Assembly (NCBI RefSeq): GCF_000375485.1
Contig: NZ_AQXE01000004.1
Span: 104,125-157,527, forward strand
DNA from: Desulfovibrio oxyclinae DSM 11498
GTDB lineage: Bacteria; Desulfobacterota; Desulfovibrionia; Desulfovibrionales; Desulfovibrionaceae
Direction: 5' to 3'
Length of the DNA: 53,403 nucleotides
The stretch's first letter is position 1. Each line of letters opens with the position of its first letter. Under the pieces are notes generated by a model that was not told the DNA's origin, did no database searches, and was given only the letters and a program-made list of their open reading frames with translations. The translations under genes were made by a program, and so were the position numbers. Positions 44,540 through 53,217 of the stretch are shown one piece after another.

Positions 44540-47125
44540 TCAATACAATTCCCCGACACGTGTCAGTGCGCGTCGCAGGTTCCGGATTCGCGAGCCGTCG
44601 CTGAGCTTGGAGCCGTCCGCTTCGCATACCCGGAACACGTCGAGCGCGCGGCCGGATATGGTCGAAACCCGGGCCGAACCGATGTCCAGCTCAAGGTCGG
44701 AGAGCACCCGGGCGAGATCATGCAGCAGCCCGATGCGGTCCGGGGCGGATATCTCCAGCAGGGTGAAGCCGGGGTCCGCCTCGTTGTCGATGCGCACGGA
44801 AAGCGGCAAATCGGGGCCGCGTCTCGGGGCCAGCAGGGAGCTTCGTTTTTCCGCAAGCCGTCCTGACACGTCGAGCTTGCCGGCCATGGCCCAGGTGATG
44901 TTGGAGGAAAGCCGTTTCAGCAGTCCTTCGTCCGGTGCGGAGCCGTTCTCCCTGCCGACGGTGAACACGTCCACGGCGGTCTCCCCTTCCCATGTAAAGA
45001 TGTCCGCCGACAGAATGGAAAGCCCGAGCAGGGCCATGCAGCCCGCAACGGTGGAAAAAAGGCCGGGCGAGTCGTGCGCCGCCACCGTCACTTCGCGCAC
45101 ATCCGGCACAGGACCGGTTGCGCTGCGGATGACGTTCACGCCGATGCCGCCCTTGCCGCCGGGCTTTCGTACCCTGTCTTGCGCCACGGCAGTGTCCAGT
45201 TCCGCCACCATATCGGCATGTTCCGCCAGTGTCTCCGGACTGAGTCTGCGGCGGGCCTGCTCCGGGATTCGCACCAGCATCTGCGCAGTCACGTCAGGAA
45301 CTGATTCGAAAGGAACGTCCGCATGCAAAACGGTATCCGGCGAACCATGCCCACCTTTTTCGAGTATGGCTCTCGCGCTGTGATAGAGCCGCTCCCGGAG
45401 CGACCTGTTCCAGCTGCCGGAAACCTTGGGTCCGGTCGCTTCAGCATCGGCAGCGGTCAGCAGATGCAACATGTCCAGCCGTCGCACGGTAACGCAGGTT
45501 TTCGCCACAGCCTCCGCTGCCGCCGGATCCTCCGGGTCGTGTCTGGCTGCGGTGGCCGGAAGCAGCAGATGATTGCGAACCAGAAACGCCACGTCTTCAA
45601 TGACATCCCTGCCGTATTCCAGTTGCAGGAGAGAATCGCGGGCGAGCATTTCCCCGGCCTGTTCGTGGTCCGGCTCTTCCTTGCCCAGATCGTGAAACAT
45701 GGCTGCCAGCAGCAGCGGTTCGGGGCGCTCGATGTGTTCGGAAAGCGCGCTTTCGGTGCCGCGTCGCCCGGCGATCATGTCACCGATGGCGGCGCAGGTG
45801 GCCAGCGTGTGCCTCCCCGCCGGGTGAACGTGGATGTCATCGAACTGCACGAAGTGCCTGACTCGCTCGAAGGGTGGCAGCACCGCGCCGAGCAGCCCCG
45901 TGCGTGACAGCGGCAGTACGGCGTTTCTGGCATGCGGCAATGTGAAAAGCTCCATAATGCGTCGGAACAGCTCGGGGTCATGGTCCAGAATCTCCGCCTG
46001 TCCGGCCACGCTGGCGGAAACGGCACGCCTTGCGCGCCACGAGAGCGGAATGCCCGTGCTCGCGGCGGCAGTAAAGATATCCAGCAGCCGCTCGGGCTCA
46101 GGCGAGCCTTGCGCAAAACGCAACCCTTCCGGTTCCGCCGCAATGCCCTGAGGCAGTCCCTGCGCCTCGTGATGCTGTCCGGCCACATGAAGCACGGCGG
46201 CCTCGCGCATGGCCGCCACATTGCCGAGGACACTGTGCAGACGGGTCAGGAAGAACTCCACGGCGCGCCCCGCCTTGTCGGCCTCGTCATCGGGTGCCAC
46301 ATAACCAAGCAGGGTGGCGACCTGTCGTTGCAGGTCGAAATGCAGACGGTCGAGCCCGCGTCCCGCCGCGTGATGCAGGGCCGTGCGTACCCGGAGCAGA
46401 AATTCCTCTTGTCGCCGGAGCCGGGTCATTTCCTCAGGCAGGAACGGATTGCGGTCCGGGGCTATGCGGACCAGCCAGTCCACGGTCTGTATGTCCCGTA
46501 GACCACCGATGCCGTTTTTCAGGTCCGGTTCGAGCAGGCTGGCCGAGTCCCCGAAAGTCTCCTCGCGGGAACGTGCCTCGGATGCCGCGGCTCGCGCAAT
46601 CTCTCGTTCGCGTCCCTTCACCGCCTTGCGATGCACGGTTCGCAACAGTTTGCTGAAGGTTTCCTCGTTGCCGCACAGGAACCGGGCGGTCAGCAGGGAG
46701 GTGAGCACCTGAAAATCCGAAGCCGCCAATGAAGCGCAATCCTTGACCGATCGCACTCCGTGGCCCACCTTGAGGCCCACGTCCCAGAGAGGGTGAAACA
46801 GTTCGCGTGCGAACGGCTCGGCATCGCCGGGAATGCGGCCGGGGTAGATCACGAGCACGTCAATGTCCGACCCGGGGCAGAGGGTGCGTCGTCCGTATCC
46901 GCCCACGGCCACCACGCAGAAAGGCTTTGCGCTGGCTGCCCCTGATTTCGTAAGCTCCCTGACGCGCTCTTCGAAGTACGTGTCGGCGGCATGCGCCAAA
47001 GCTTCGGGAAAACTGGGAGGCACACGCGCTTCCAGACGTTTCAAGAGTGTTTCGCGAGATTGTTTCAACGCCTGCGCGCTTGATGCTGGCGCCCCGCTCG
47101 GAGCTTGTGATACGCTGTTGCTCAT
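44540..47125 (-). CDS. glnD: Bifunctional PII uridylyltransferase / uridylyl-removing enzyme
   Basis: An 861-residue protein that adds UMP to PII proteins when glutamine is low and removes it when glutamine is high. The nucleotidyltransferase domain has VAVGGYGRRTLCPGSDIDVL with D87 and D89. The HD domain for UMP removal has AAMFHDLGKEEPDHE. Two ACT domains form the C terminus (starts near EVTVAAHDSPGLFSTVAGCM and near LLEISAPDRIGLLHDLARVL), where glutamine is sensed. Length and order are normal. Its likely target, the PII protein with Y51, is encoded at 48963-49301. Confidence 0.97.
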   Translation of the reverse strand: MSNSVSQAPSGAPASSAQALKQSRETLLKRLEARVPPSFPEALAHAADTYFEERVRELTKSGAASAKPFCVVAVGGYGRRTLCPGSDIDVLVIYPGRIPGDAEPFARELFHPLWDVGLKVGHGVRSVKDCASLAASDFQVLTSLLTARFLCGNEETFSKLLRTVHRKAVKGREREIARAAASEARSREETFGDSASLLEPDLKNGIGGLRDIQTVDWLVRIAPDRNPFLPEEMTRLRRQEEFLLRVRTALHHAAGRGLDRLHFDLQRQVATLLGYVAPDDEADKAGRAVEFFLTRLHSVLGNVAAMREAAVLHVAGQHHEAQGLPQGIAAEPEGLRFAQGSPEPERLLDIFTAAASTGIPLSWRARRAVSASVAGQAEILDHDPELFRRIMELFTLPHARNAVLPLSRTGLLGAVLPPFERVRHFVQFDDIHVHPAGRHTLATCAAIGDMIAGRRGTESALSEHIERPEPLLLAAMFHDLGKEEPDHEQAGEMLARDSLLQLEYGRDVIEDVAFLVRNHLLLPATAARHDPEDPAAAEAVAKTCVTVRRLDMLHLLTAADAEATGPKVSGSWNRSLRERLYHSARAILEKGGHGSPDTVLHADVPFESVPDVTAQMLVRIPEQARRRLSPETLAEHADMVAELDTAVAQDRVRKPGGKGGIGVNVIRSATGPVPDVREVTVAAHDSPGLFSTVAGCMALLGLSILSADIFTWEGETAVDVFTVGRENGSAPDEGLLKRLSSNITWAMAGKLDVSGRLAEKRSSLLAPRRGPDLPLSVRIDNEADPGFTLLEISAPDRIGLLHDLARVLSDLELDIGSARVSTISGRALDVFRVCEADGSKLSDGSRIRNLRRALTRVGELY

Positions 47126-47172
47126 TGCTTGAACCCCGGTGCCGAATGCACCACATACTTACGGAAAACGAT

Positions 47173-48156
47173 ATGATACTGCCACAGATTCAACATAAGA
47201 AAGACGGGTCCGAACGTCGCGTCGGACTGGAATTCGAGTTCGCGAAGCTCGGGCCGGAAGCCGCGGCCGAGGCTGTTCGCGAGGTTTTCGGCGGCGAGAT
47301 AAAGCGCAAGAACAGCTTCGTCTTCACCGTCGAGGAAACCGAAGTGGGCAAATTCACGGTGGAGATGGACGCCGCCATGCTCAAGGAAAAGCGGTACGAG
47401 GAATACCTGCAGTTCATAGGTATTGACGTTTCCGACGAGGCCCAGCGTCTGGAGCAGATGCTTCTTGGTCTGGCCTCCGATCTGGTGCCGTGCGAGGTGG
47501 TCACTCCGCCGCTGCCGTTTTCGGTGCTTACCGAAGCGGAAGCCCTTCGACGCAGACTGCATGAGTTGCACGCCCGCGGCACCCGCGCAAGCTTCACCTA
47601 CGCCTTCGGCCTGCACTTCAACGTGGAGCCGCCGGACACGTCCCTGAAGACGCTGCTGGCGTACCTGCGCTCCTTCCTGCTTCTGGAAGACTGGATACGC
47701 GAGCGCGGCGTGGACCTCACCCGCGTCATCTCCCCCTATATTGACAGGTTCCCGGCAAGTTATCTGAAATACGTACTTGATGAAAAATACTGGCCTTCCG
47801 ACGTACGAAGTTTTGCCGATGACTACATGAAATACAATCCCACACGCAACCGTGCGCTGGACATGCTGCCCATGTTCGCCGAGCTGGTCCCCGAAGAACT
47901 GGAGGAGCACCCGGTGGAGCACGATCTCATTCAGGGACGGCCGGCATTTCATTACCGTCTCCCGGATTGTCGTCTGGATGATTCCGGCTGGAGCGTGGAG
48001 TTCGAGTGGGAATCGTGGCTCGAAGTGGAGCGGGTGGCGAACGATCCGGAACTGCTTACGGCAATGACGCGGGACTGGTTTGAGTCCAGACGCATTTCGG
48101 AGCGCGTGCTCGGTGATTCATGGCCTGACAGGGTGGCAAAATGGCTCGACCGGTAA
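47173..48156 (+). CDS. Amidoligase family protein (glutamine-synthetase-like fold)
   Basis: A 327-residue protein starting at MILPQIQH after GGAAAA. The N-terminal block ERRVGLEFEFAKLGPEAAAE is the hallmark glutamate-rich metal/ATP strand of the Amidoligase_2 (COOH-NH2 ligase) family. Later ALHFNVEPPDTSL supplies the histidine-asparagine segment. The family is thought to form amide bonds on small molecules, peptides or cell-wall-like polymers, and is often paired with a glutamine amidotransferase gene, as here, with a 16-base overlap. The product is not known. An ATG at 47146 is an alternative start. Confidence 0.82.
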   Translation: MILPQIQHKKDGSERRVGLEFEFAKLGPEAAAEAVREVFGGEIKRKNSFVFTVEETEVGKFTVEMDAAMLKEKRYEEYLQFIGIDVSDEAQRLEQMLLGLASDLVPCEVVTPPLPFSVLTEAEALRRRLHELHARGTRASFTYAFGLHFNVEPPDTSLKTLLAYLRSFLLLEDWIRERGVDLTRVISPYIDRFPASYLKYVLDEKYWPSDVRSFADDYMKYNPTRNRALDMLPMFAELVPEELEEHPVEHDLIQGRPAFHYRLPDCRLDDSGWSVEFEWESWLEVERVANDPELLTAMTRDWFESRRISERVLGDSWPDRVAKWLDR

Positions 48157-48893
48157 TAGGGGTCTGCGGTCCTGACAAAGGGGGTGGCCCCGCCTGGTGG
48201 TTCACGGCGCTTGCGGTGTTTCGTGCAGGCGGTCGTCCCGTGCGCATCACTCCAAAGCGCCCGCGACAGATTCATGAACTCGACGGGCTGGTACTCGGCG
48301 GCGGCGCCGACGTCAGCCCGGAAACCTACGGTATGGAAGCCCTTGATCCCGGCCCCAAGGAGAAGCCCAAGCCCACCGATCTCGGGCTGGCCATTATTCT
48401 GCTTCTCTTGCGCTGGCTGTTCGGGCTGAAATTCGGCCCCAAGCGCGACCCTGCCCGCGACGATCTCGAACTGCATCTGCTGACCCGGGCCATGGACAAG
48501 AATATGCCCGTGCTGGGCATCTGCCGTGGCTGTCAGCTGATGAACGTGCATCTTGGCGGTTCGCTGCATCAGGACCTCCGGGATTTCTATGAGGAACATC
48601 CACAGATTCAATCCGTGCTGCCTCGCAAGCGCATCCTGCTTCAACCGCAGACGCGCCTTGCCGAGCTGCTGCGGGCAAGGACGGTTTTCGTCAATGCGCT
48701 GCATCGGCAGGCCGTGAACGACGTGGCTCCGGGGCTCGTAGTTGCGGCTCGGGAACTCAATCAGGTCATACAGGCCGTGGAGCATTCCGAAAACAGGTTC
48801 ATGCTGGGTGTGCAATGGCATCCGGAGTACATGCCGCAGTCAAAACGTCAGCAGGGATTGTTCCAAGCCCTGGTCAAAGCCGCCAGAGACTGA
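48141..48893 (+). CDS. Class I glutamine amidotransferase (peptidase C26/PuuD-like)
   Basis: A 250-residue protein with the nucleophile C128 in GICRGCQLMNV and the catalytic histidine and glutamate in GVQWHPEYM. These are the triad of gamma-glutamyl hydrolase-type class I amidotransferases. Residues 81-100 form a hydrophobic insertion (LGLAIILLLLRWLFGLKFGP) not usual in the family, which may anchor it to the membrane. It overlaps the amidoligase gene by 16 bases. The pair would hydrolyse or transfer gamma-glutamyl or amide groups on an unknown substrate. Confidence 0.87.
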   Translation: MARPVIGVCGPDKGGGPAWWFTALAVFRAGGRPVRITPKRPRQIHELDGLVLGGGADVSPETYGMEALDPGPKEKPKPTDLGLAIILLLLRWLFGLKFGPKRDPARDDLELHLLTRAMDKNMPVLGICRGCQLMNVHLGGSLHQDLRDFYEEHPQIQSVLPRKRILLQPQTRLAELLRARTVFVNALHRQAVNDVAPGLVVAARELNQVIQAVEHSENRFMLGVQWHPEYMPQSKRQQGLFQALVKAARD

Positions 48894-48904
48894 TTCCTTC
48901 CCGG

Positions 48905-48943
48905 TTTGGGCGGACCGCTGATGGGGGGTGCGGTCCGCCCAAA
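48905..48943. terminator. 14-bp hairpin between convergent genes
   Basis: TTTGGGCGGACCGC (48905-48918) pairs perfectly with GCGGTCCGCCCAAA (48930-48943). It lies between the stops of the plus-strand amidotransferase and the minus-strand PII gene, so it may serve both directions. There is no long T-run on either side, so the terminator call is tentative. Confidence 0.65.
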
Positions 48944-48962
48944 AGGGAGGTGTCCGGTTCGT

Positions 48963-49301
48963 CTAGATGGCCTCGTCGCCGGTTTCGGAGGTGCGGATCC
49001 GCACTGCCTCATCGACGGGGTAGACGAATATTTTCCCATCGCCGACGTGTCCGGTGAAGGCGGCGGCTCTTGCGGCCTCTACCACCTCGCGCACCTGCGC
49101 ATCGTCGATGATTATCTCGATCTTGATCTTGGGGACGAAATCCACCTGATACTCGGCCCCGCGATACACTTCCTTGTGACCGCCCTGTCTTCCAAAGCCC
49201 TTGACCTCGGTGACGGTCATGCCCTGAATGCCCAGATCGGTCAGGGCAACCTTGATGTCGTCCAGCTTGAACGTTCGCGTTATGATTTCCACTTTCTTCA
49301 T
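48963..49301 (-). CDS. glnK: Nitrogen regulatory PII protein
   Basis: A 112-residue PII signal protein. The T-loop region reads [18 protein letters not shown], with Y51 as the site uridylylated by GlnD (also Y46). The PROSITE-like C-terminal block [19 protein letters not shown] is present. PII senses 2-oxoglutarate and ATP/ADP and docks on AmtB to close the channel. It lies 14 bases downstream of amtB in the same operon, which is why GlnK is the likeliest name. The family is certain; the GlnB/GlnK distinction is by context. Confidence 0.95.
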   Translation of the reverse strand: MKKVEIITRTFKLDDIKVALTDLGIQGMTVTEVKGFGRQGGHKEVYRGAEYQVDFVPKIKIEIIIDDAQVREVVEAARAAAFTGHVGDGKIFVYPVDEAVRIRTSETGDEAI

Positions 49302-49315
49302 GGCGATACTCCTGT

Positions 49316-50518
49316 CTAGATCTGATACCCGGTTTCGCTGTGCAGGGAAACATCAAGTCCGCGCACTTCGTCTTCTTCGCTCGCCCGAAGTCCCACGACC
49401 GCATCGACAACCTTAAAGATGATCAGGGTCATGATGAAGCAGAAGGCCCAGGTGGCCACGACGGAAACGAACTGTATCCAGAGCTGACCGGGGTTGCCGT
49501 AAAGCAGGCCCTTGGCGCCTTCGGTGGCGAAGATGCCCGTGGCGAGCGCGCCCCAGGTACCGCCGACGCCGTGGATGCCCACCACGTCCAGCGAATCGTC
49601 GTATCCGAACTTGTTCTTGAGCATGATGCCGCCGTAGCAGATCACGCCTGCGCCGAGGCCGATGAGGATGGCGTTCATGGGGTTCACGAAGCCTGCCGCC
49701 GGGGTGATGGCGACCAGTCCGGCGACCGCGCCGGAAGCCGCGCCCAGCGTGGTGGGCTTGCCTTCATGCATCCACTCCGCGGCAAGCCATGAGAGCAGCG
49801 CGGCGGCAGTGGCCATGTGTGTTGTCACAAATGCGTTTGCAGCATTGCCGTCCGCAGCAAGAGCGGACCCGGCGTTGAAGCCGAACCAGCCGAACCACAG
49901 GATACCCGCGCCGAGCACGGTCATGGGAAGGTTGTGAGGAATAAAGGCAGTTTTGCCGTATCCCTTGCGCTTGCCGAGCAGGACAGCACAGGCCAAAGCC
50001 GCTGCAGCGGAACTCATGTGCACCACGGCACCGCCGGCGAAGTCCAGCGCGCCCATTTCGCCCATCCAGCCGCCGCCCCACACCCAGTGGCACATGGGGG
50101 CGTACACCATCACGATCCACAGCGTGGAAAAGAGCAGGAATCCGGAAAATTTCATGCGTTCGGCAAACGCGCCAGAAATGAGCGCGGGCGTGATGACCGC
50201 AAACATGCACTGGAACGCCATGAAGGTCAGGTGCGGCAGGTTGTCCGCCGGTGAACCCTCCGTGGTCATCCCGACGCCGTTGAGGAAGGCGAAGTCGAAT
50301 CCGCCGATAAGGCCGCCGATGTCACTGCCAAAGGAAAGGGTGTAGCCGACCACCGCCCAGACGATGGACGCCAGCCCCAGGAGCACGAAACTGTGCATGA
50401 TGGTGGACAGGACGTTTTTGGACCTGACCAGCCCGCCATAGAAAAGTGCCAGACCCGGCGTCATGAACATGACCAGCGCCGAGCAGATGATGATAAAAGC
50501 ATTGTCCGTTGCGTTCAT
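49316..50518 (-). CDS. amtB: Ammonium transporter
   Basis: A 400-residue membrane protein with 11 or 12 hydrophobic segments, the normal Amt length. Family blocks include [38 protein letters not shown] (the first channel-lining histidine) and [19 protein letters not shown] (the second). It passes ammonium or ammonia into the cell under nitrogen limitation and is gated by the PII protein encoded directly after it. A GGAGG site precedes the ATG, and a sigma-54 promoter candidate lies just upstream. Confidence 0.97.
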   Translation of the reverse strand: MNATDNAFIIICSALVMFMTPGLALFYGGLVRSKNVLSTIMHSFVLLGLASIVWAVVGYTLSFGSDIGGLIGGFDFAFLNGVGMTTEGSPADNLPHLTFMAFQCMFAVITPALISGAFAERMKFSGFLLFSTLWIVMVYAPMCHWVWGGGWMGEMGALDFAGGAVVHMSSAAAALACAVLLGKRKGYGKTAFIPHNLPMTVLGAGILWFGWFGFNAGSALAADGNAANAFVTTHMATAAALLSWLAAEWMHEGKPTTLGAASGAVAGLVAITPAAGFVNPMNAILIGLGAGVICYGGIMLKNKFGYDDSLDVVGIHGVGGTWGALATGIFATEGAKGLLYGNPGQLWIQFVSVVATWAFCFIMTLIIFKVVDAVVGLRASEEDEVRGLDVSLHSETGYQI

Positions 50519-50541
50519 TGTTTACCTCCGACATGAGGCTT

Positions 50542-50557
50542 TGCAAAACGCAGGCCA
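50542..50557 (-). promoter_or_regulatory. Sigma-54 promoter candidate for amtB-glnK
   Basis: Read on the minus strand, the site is TGGCCTGCGTTTTGCA. It matches the sigma-54 consensus TGGCAC-N5-TTGCA with a correct GG-to-GC spacing; only the CT after TGGC departs from AC. The start of transcription would fall about 13 bases before the ATG. Nitrogen-limited sigma-54 control fits amtB, but the short leader is a caution. No NtrC site was identified. Confidence 0.6.
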
Positions 50558-50653
50558 AATATTTACCCCTGAAAACAGTACACTTTTACATAATTGAGAG
50601 CTTGGCTCTGCCAAATTTGCAAACAGAAGTGTATTTGATTGCAAAATTGTAAT

Positions 50654-51490
50654 CTAGAGAAAGAGGAGGAGGCTGAGCGACATAACCGCCATCCCGGCGA
50701 CCACGCCGATGATCGACCAGTGATGTTCACCATATTCCTCGGCGGCCGGCAGAAGCTCGTCAAGGCTGATGTAAACCATGATGCCCGCCACGGAGGCGAA
50801 GAGAACGCCGAACAGTGTCGGCGTAAAAAAGGGCATGAGAAGCAGGTAACCGACGATAGCCCCGACAGGCTCCGAGACCCCGGACAGGAAGGAAAGTTTG
50901 AAGGCCTTGGCGCGGCTGCCGGTGGCAAAATAGATCGGCACTGACACGGCGATGCCTTCTGGTATGTTATGGATCGCGATGGCGACCGCGATGGCGACCC
51001 CGAGAGTCGGGTCCGTCAGCGCTGCGGTGAAGGTGGCAAGCCCTTCCGGAAAGTTGTGGATGGCGATGGCCAGAGCCGCGAAGATCCCGGTGCGATGCAG
51101 CTTGGCGAAGTCGTGCGACTCGTTTTTGGGCAGCGTCTCCATTCGCTGGTCCATTTCCTCAATGGAGTGGAGTTCGTGAGGGTTTTCATAGCCCGGCACA
51201 AGCTGGTCTATGAGAGCGATGAGCATGATGCCGGCAAAGAACGCGCCCACAGTAGCCCATGTCCCCGGCACCTCTCCCAAAGACATCATCAGAGATTCCT
51301 TTGCTTTGAAGAATATTTCAACAAACGAAACATAGAGCATCACCCCTGCGGAGAAGCCAAGTGCCAGCGACAGAAATCGCGTGTTGGTGGATCGGCAAAG
51401 AAAGGCTATTGCGCTTCCCACGCCAGTGGAAAGGCCGGCAAAAAGGGTCAGACCGAAAGCGAAATATACGGCGTTGGCGTCAAACTGCAT
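50654..51490 (-). CDS. ZIP-family metal transporter
   Basis: A 278-residue membrane protein with eight likely helices. The two metal-site helices are complete: [12 protein letters not shown] and [14 protein letters not shown]. An N-terminal block [18 protein letters not shown] also fits. It should import zinc or iron. The start at MQFDANAV follows a GGAG site. The cytoplasmic loop (about residues 100-130) carries few histidines. It diverges from a zinc-binding-protein gene, which suggests shared metal control. Confidence 0.9.
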   Translation of the reverse strand: MQFDANAVYFAFGLTLFAGLSTGVGSAIAFLCRSTNTRFLSLALGFSAGVMLYVSFVEIFFKAKESLMMSLGEVPGTWATVGAFFAGIMLIALIDQLVPGYENPHELHSIEEMDQRMETLPKNESHDFAKLHRTGIFAALAIAIHNFPEGLATFTAALTDPTLGVAIAVAIAIHNIPEGIAVSVPIYFATGSRAKAFKLSFLSGVSEPVGAIVGYLLLMPFFTPTLFGVLFASVAGIMVYISLDELLPAAEEYGEHHWSIIGVVAGMAVMSLSLLLFL

Positions 51491-51661
51491 GTCTGCTCCG
51501 AAAAGATGGATGGAAGAGAACAAAATGGAACGGAAAAGCCGCAGGGACAATAGCACGAAAAATCAATATTAAGCCAGCCATGCGATCCCTTCGAGTTGAC
51601 ATGCTCAAACTAATTGGGAGAATACTGGACTTCAATCCTGTAACCGCCTGCGGAGTTGCCA
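51491..51661. promoter_or_regulatory. Divergent spacer between ZIP transporter and ZnuA-like gene
   Basis: This 171-base A+T-richer spacer holds a -35-like TTGACA at 51596-51601 facing the znuA-like gene. The best -10 candidates near 51619-51625 are weak. A zinc or iron regulator site would be expected here. I did not find a clear palindrome. Confidence 0.4.
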
Positions 51662-52534
51662 ATGATGAAACGAATTCTTGCCACCCTGATAGCCCTTATC
51701 CTGTTGACCGGTACGGCACACGCGGCAACCAAAGTTGTCGTCAGCATTGTTCCGCAGCAATACTTCGTGGAACAAGTCGGTGGCGACCTCGTCGATGTCT
51801 CCGTGATGGTTCAACCCGGTGCGAGCCCCGCATCATACGAACCAAAACCGCGCCAGATGGCAGAACTTTCACGGGCGCAGCTCTACTTCTCCATAGGAGT
51901 CCCTTTCGAAAGAGCATGGCTGCAGCGAATGAAGTCAGCAAGCCCGCAATCGACTTTCATCGCAATGGATGCAGGCGTTGATAAACGACCAATGGCTCGA
52001 CATCATCACCATGAAGAAGTGCACGTTGAGAATGGAGAGCATCACGGAATCCCTGACCCGCACATCTGGACGGCCCCGCCGATAGTCAGGCAGATGGCAG
52101 CCTCAATTCTCAAAGGACTGATCGAAGCAGATCCTGAAAACGAAGCAGCCTACCGCAAGAATCATGGGTCTTTCGTACACAAAATAAATAAACTTGACGG
52201 CGACTTGCAGTCTCTCTTCGCCCAATCCAACCAAAAACGATTCATGGTCTATCACCCATCATGGGGCTACTTCGCCCAAACCTATGGCCTGACGCAGATT
52301 CCCATAGAATTGGAAGGCAAGGAACCCGGCCCAAAAGAACTTGGCGAACTTATTCAACACGCCAAAAAAGAGAACATTCGAGTGGTATTCGTCCAACCCC
52401 AGTTCTCGGACAGAAGCGCCGAACTCATCGCCAAGGCCATCCAAGGGCAAGTCATCAAGGCCGACCCGCTCGCCTATGACTGGGAACAGAATCTGCGAGA
52501 CGTTGCTCAAGCCTTTCAAAAAGCCCTCCGGTAG
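51662..52534 (+). CDS. ZnuA-like metal ABC-transporter substrate-binding protein
   Basis: A 290-residue periplasmic lipoprotein-like or soluble binding protein. The first 23 residues (MMKRILATLIALILLTGTAHA) are a signal peptide. The cluster A-1 pattern is clear in the SIVPQQYFVEQVGG strand, the helix YEPKPRQMAELSRAQLYF, a histidine-rich loop (HHHHEEVH) and PDPHIWTAPP. Zinc or manganese binding is the family role. No permease or ATPase gene (znuB, znuC) follows, so it is an orphan here and may serve a distant transporter. The ATG at 51662 follows GGAG. Confidence 0.88.
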   Translation: MMKRILATLIALILLTGTAHAATKVVVSIVPQQYFVEQVGGDLVDVSVMVQPGASPASYEPKPRQMAELSRAQLYFSIGVPFERAWLQRMKSASPQSTFIAMDAGVDKRPMARHHHHEEVHVENGEHHGIPDPHIWTAPPIVRQMAASILKGLIEADPENEAAYRKNHGSFVHKINKLDGDLQSLFAQSNQKRFMVYHPSWGYFAQTYGLTQIPIELEGKEPGPKELGELIQHAKKENIRVVFVQPQFSDRSAELIAKAIQGQVIKADPLAYDWEQNLRDVAQAFQKALR

Positions 52535-52545
52535 CAACGAGATGG

Positions 52546-52570
52546 TGCCGCCGGCGGCATCCCCCTTTTC
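52546..52570 (+). terminator. Weak hairpin after the ZnuA-like gene
   Basis: The palindrome TGCCGCCGGCGGCA (52546-52559) lies 12 bases after the ZnuA-like stop and is followed by CCCCCTTTTC. It has no real loop and a poor T-run, so it is only a possible terminator. Confidence 0.35.
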
Positions 52571-52624
52571 TGTGTTCAGCTTTCGAAAGATGCCTGTTTT
52601 TCATCCAAATAATGGATGAAACGT

Positions 52625-52651
52625 GAAAAACGGTATATGGTATGCCGACAC
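52625..52651 (+). promoter_or_regulatory. FliA (sigma-28) promoter candidate for cheD
   Basis: GAAA at 52625-52628 and GCCGACAC at 52644-52651 are 15 bases apart, as in the sigma-28 consensus TAAA-N15-GCCGATAA, with 9 of 12 bases matching. Transcription would start about 17 bases before the cheD ATG. FliA control of a chemotaxis gene in a flagellated organism is what would be expected. Confidence 0.5.
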
Positions 52652-52675
52652 GGAACTATCAGGGGTGCCCGGTTC

Positions 52676-53152
52676 ATGAGCCTGCTCGTCGTCAACATCT
52701 CGGACATGAAGATCTCCACGAATCCGGAAGACGTTATCGTCACCTATTCGCTTGGGTCGTGTCTCGGTGTTACCGCGTATGACCCCAAGAAGCGGATTGG
52801 CGGGCTGATTCATTGTTTGCTGGCTCGTGCGTCCACCTCCCCGAAGCGGGCGCAGCAGAATCCGTACATGTTCGTGAACACCGGAGTGGCGATGATGGTG
52901 CGCAAGCTGGCCATGAAGGGAGCGGACATCAAGCGGCTGGAGTTCAAGGCTGCGGGCGGGGCGAACATGCGCAACGAGGACACCTTTCTTACAGGACAGA
53001 AAAATTACGAGGCCCTTTTGCGACTCATGGAGCGCAACGAGATAAAGCTGAAGGCGTCGGATGTGGGTGGTTCCATCCCCCGCACGATTTTTCTGCATCT
53101 GGATACGGGGAAGGTCGTGATGAAATCGCTTGGGCGGATGAAGGAGCTTTAG
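52676..53152 (+). CDS. cheD: Chemoreceptor glutamine deamidase CheD
   Basis: A 158-residue enzyme that deamidates glutamines on chemoreceptors and partners with CheC. The catalytic cysteine and histidine are C29 (YSLGSCLGVTAYDP) and H46 (GGLIHCLLA), with the later AAGGANMRNED and SDVGGSIPRTIFLHLDTG blocks. The start at MSLLVVNIS follows AGGGG. A longer reading to 52616 adds a non-conserved leader containing the promoter candidate and is rejected. It is the first gene of a probable chemotaxis/motility unit with the PilZ gene. Confidence 0.94.
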   Translation: MSLLVVNISDMKISTNPEDVIVTYSLGSCLGVTAYDPKKRIGGLIHCLLARASTSPKRAQQNPYMFVNTGVAMMVRKLAMKGADIKRLEFKAAGGANMRNEDTFLTGQKNYEALLRLMERNEIKLKASDVGGSIPRTIFLHLDTGKVVMKSLGRMKEL

Positions 53153-53217
53153 GGCTTGCTCGGATAATAATGCGGGCGGGTCTTTTGCTACGGGAAAGGC
53201 TTTGCTAGGATGGATGC

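Noticed and set aside
50580..50640. Second sigma-54-like site upstream of amtB
   Set aside because: TGGC and TTGC elements occur on both strands here, but the GG-to-GC spacing is 1 to 3 bases off, so they are unlikely to work.
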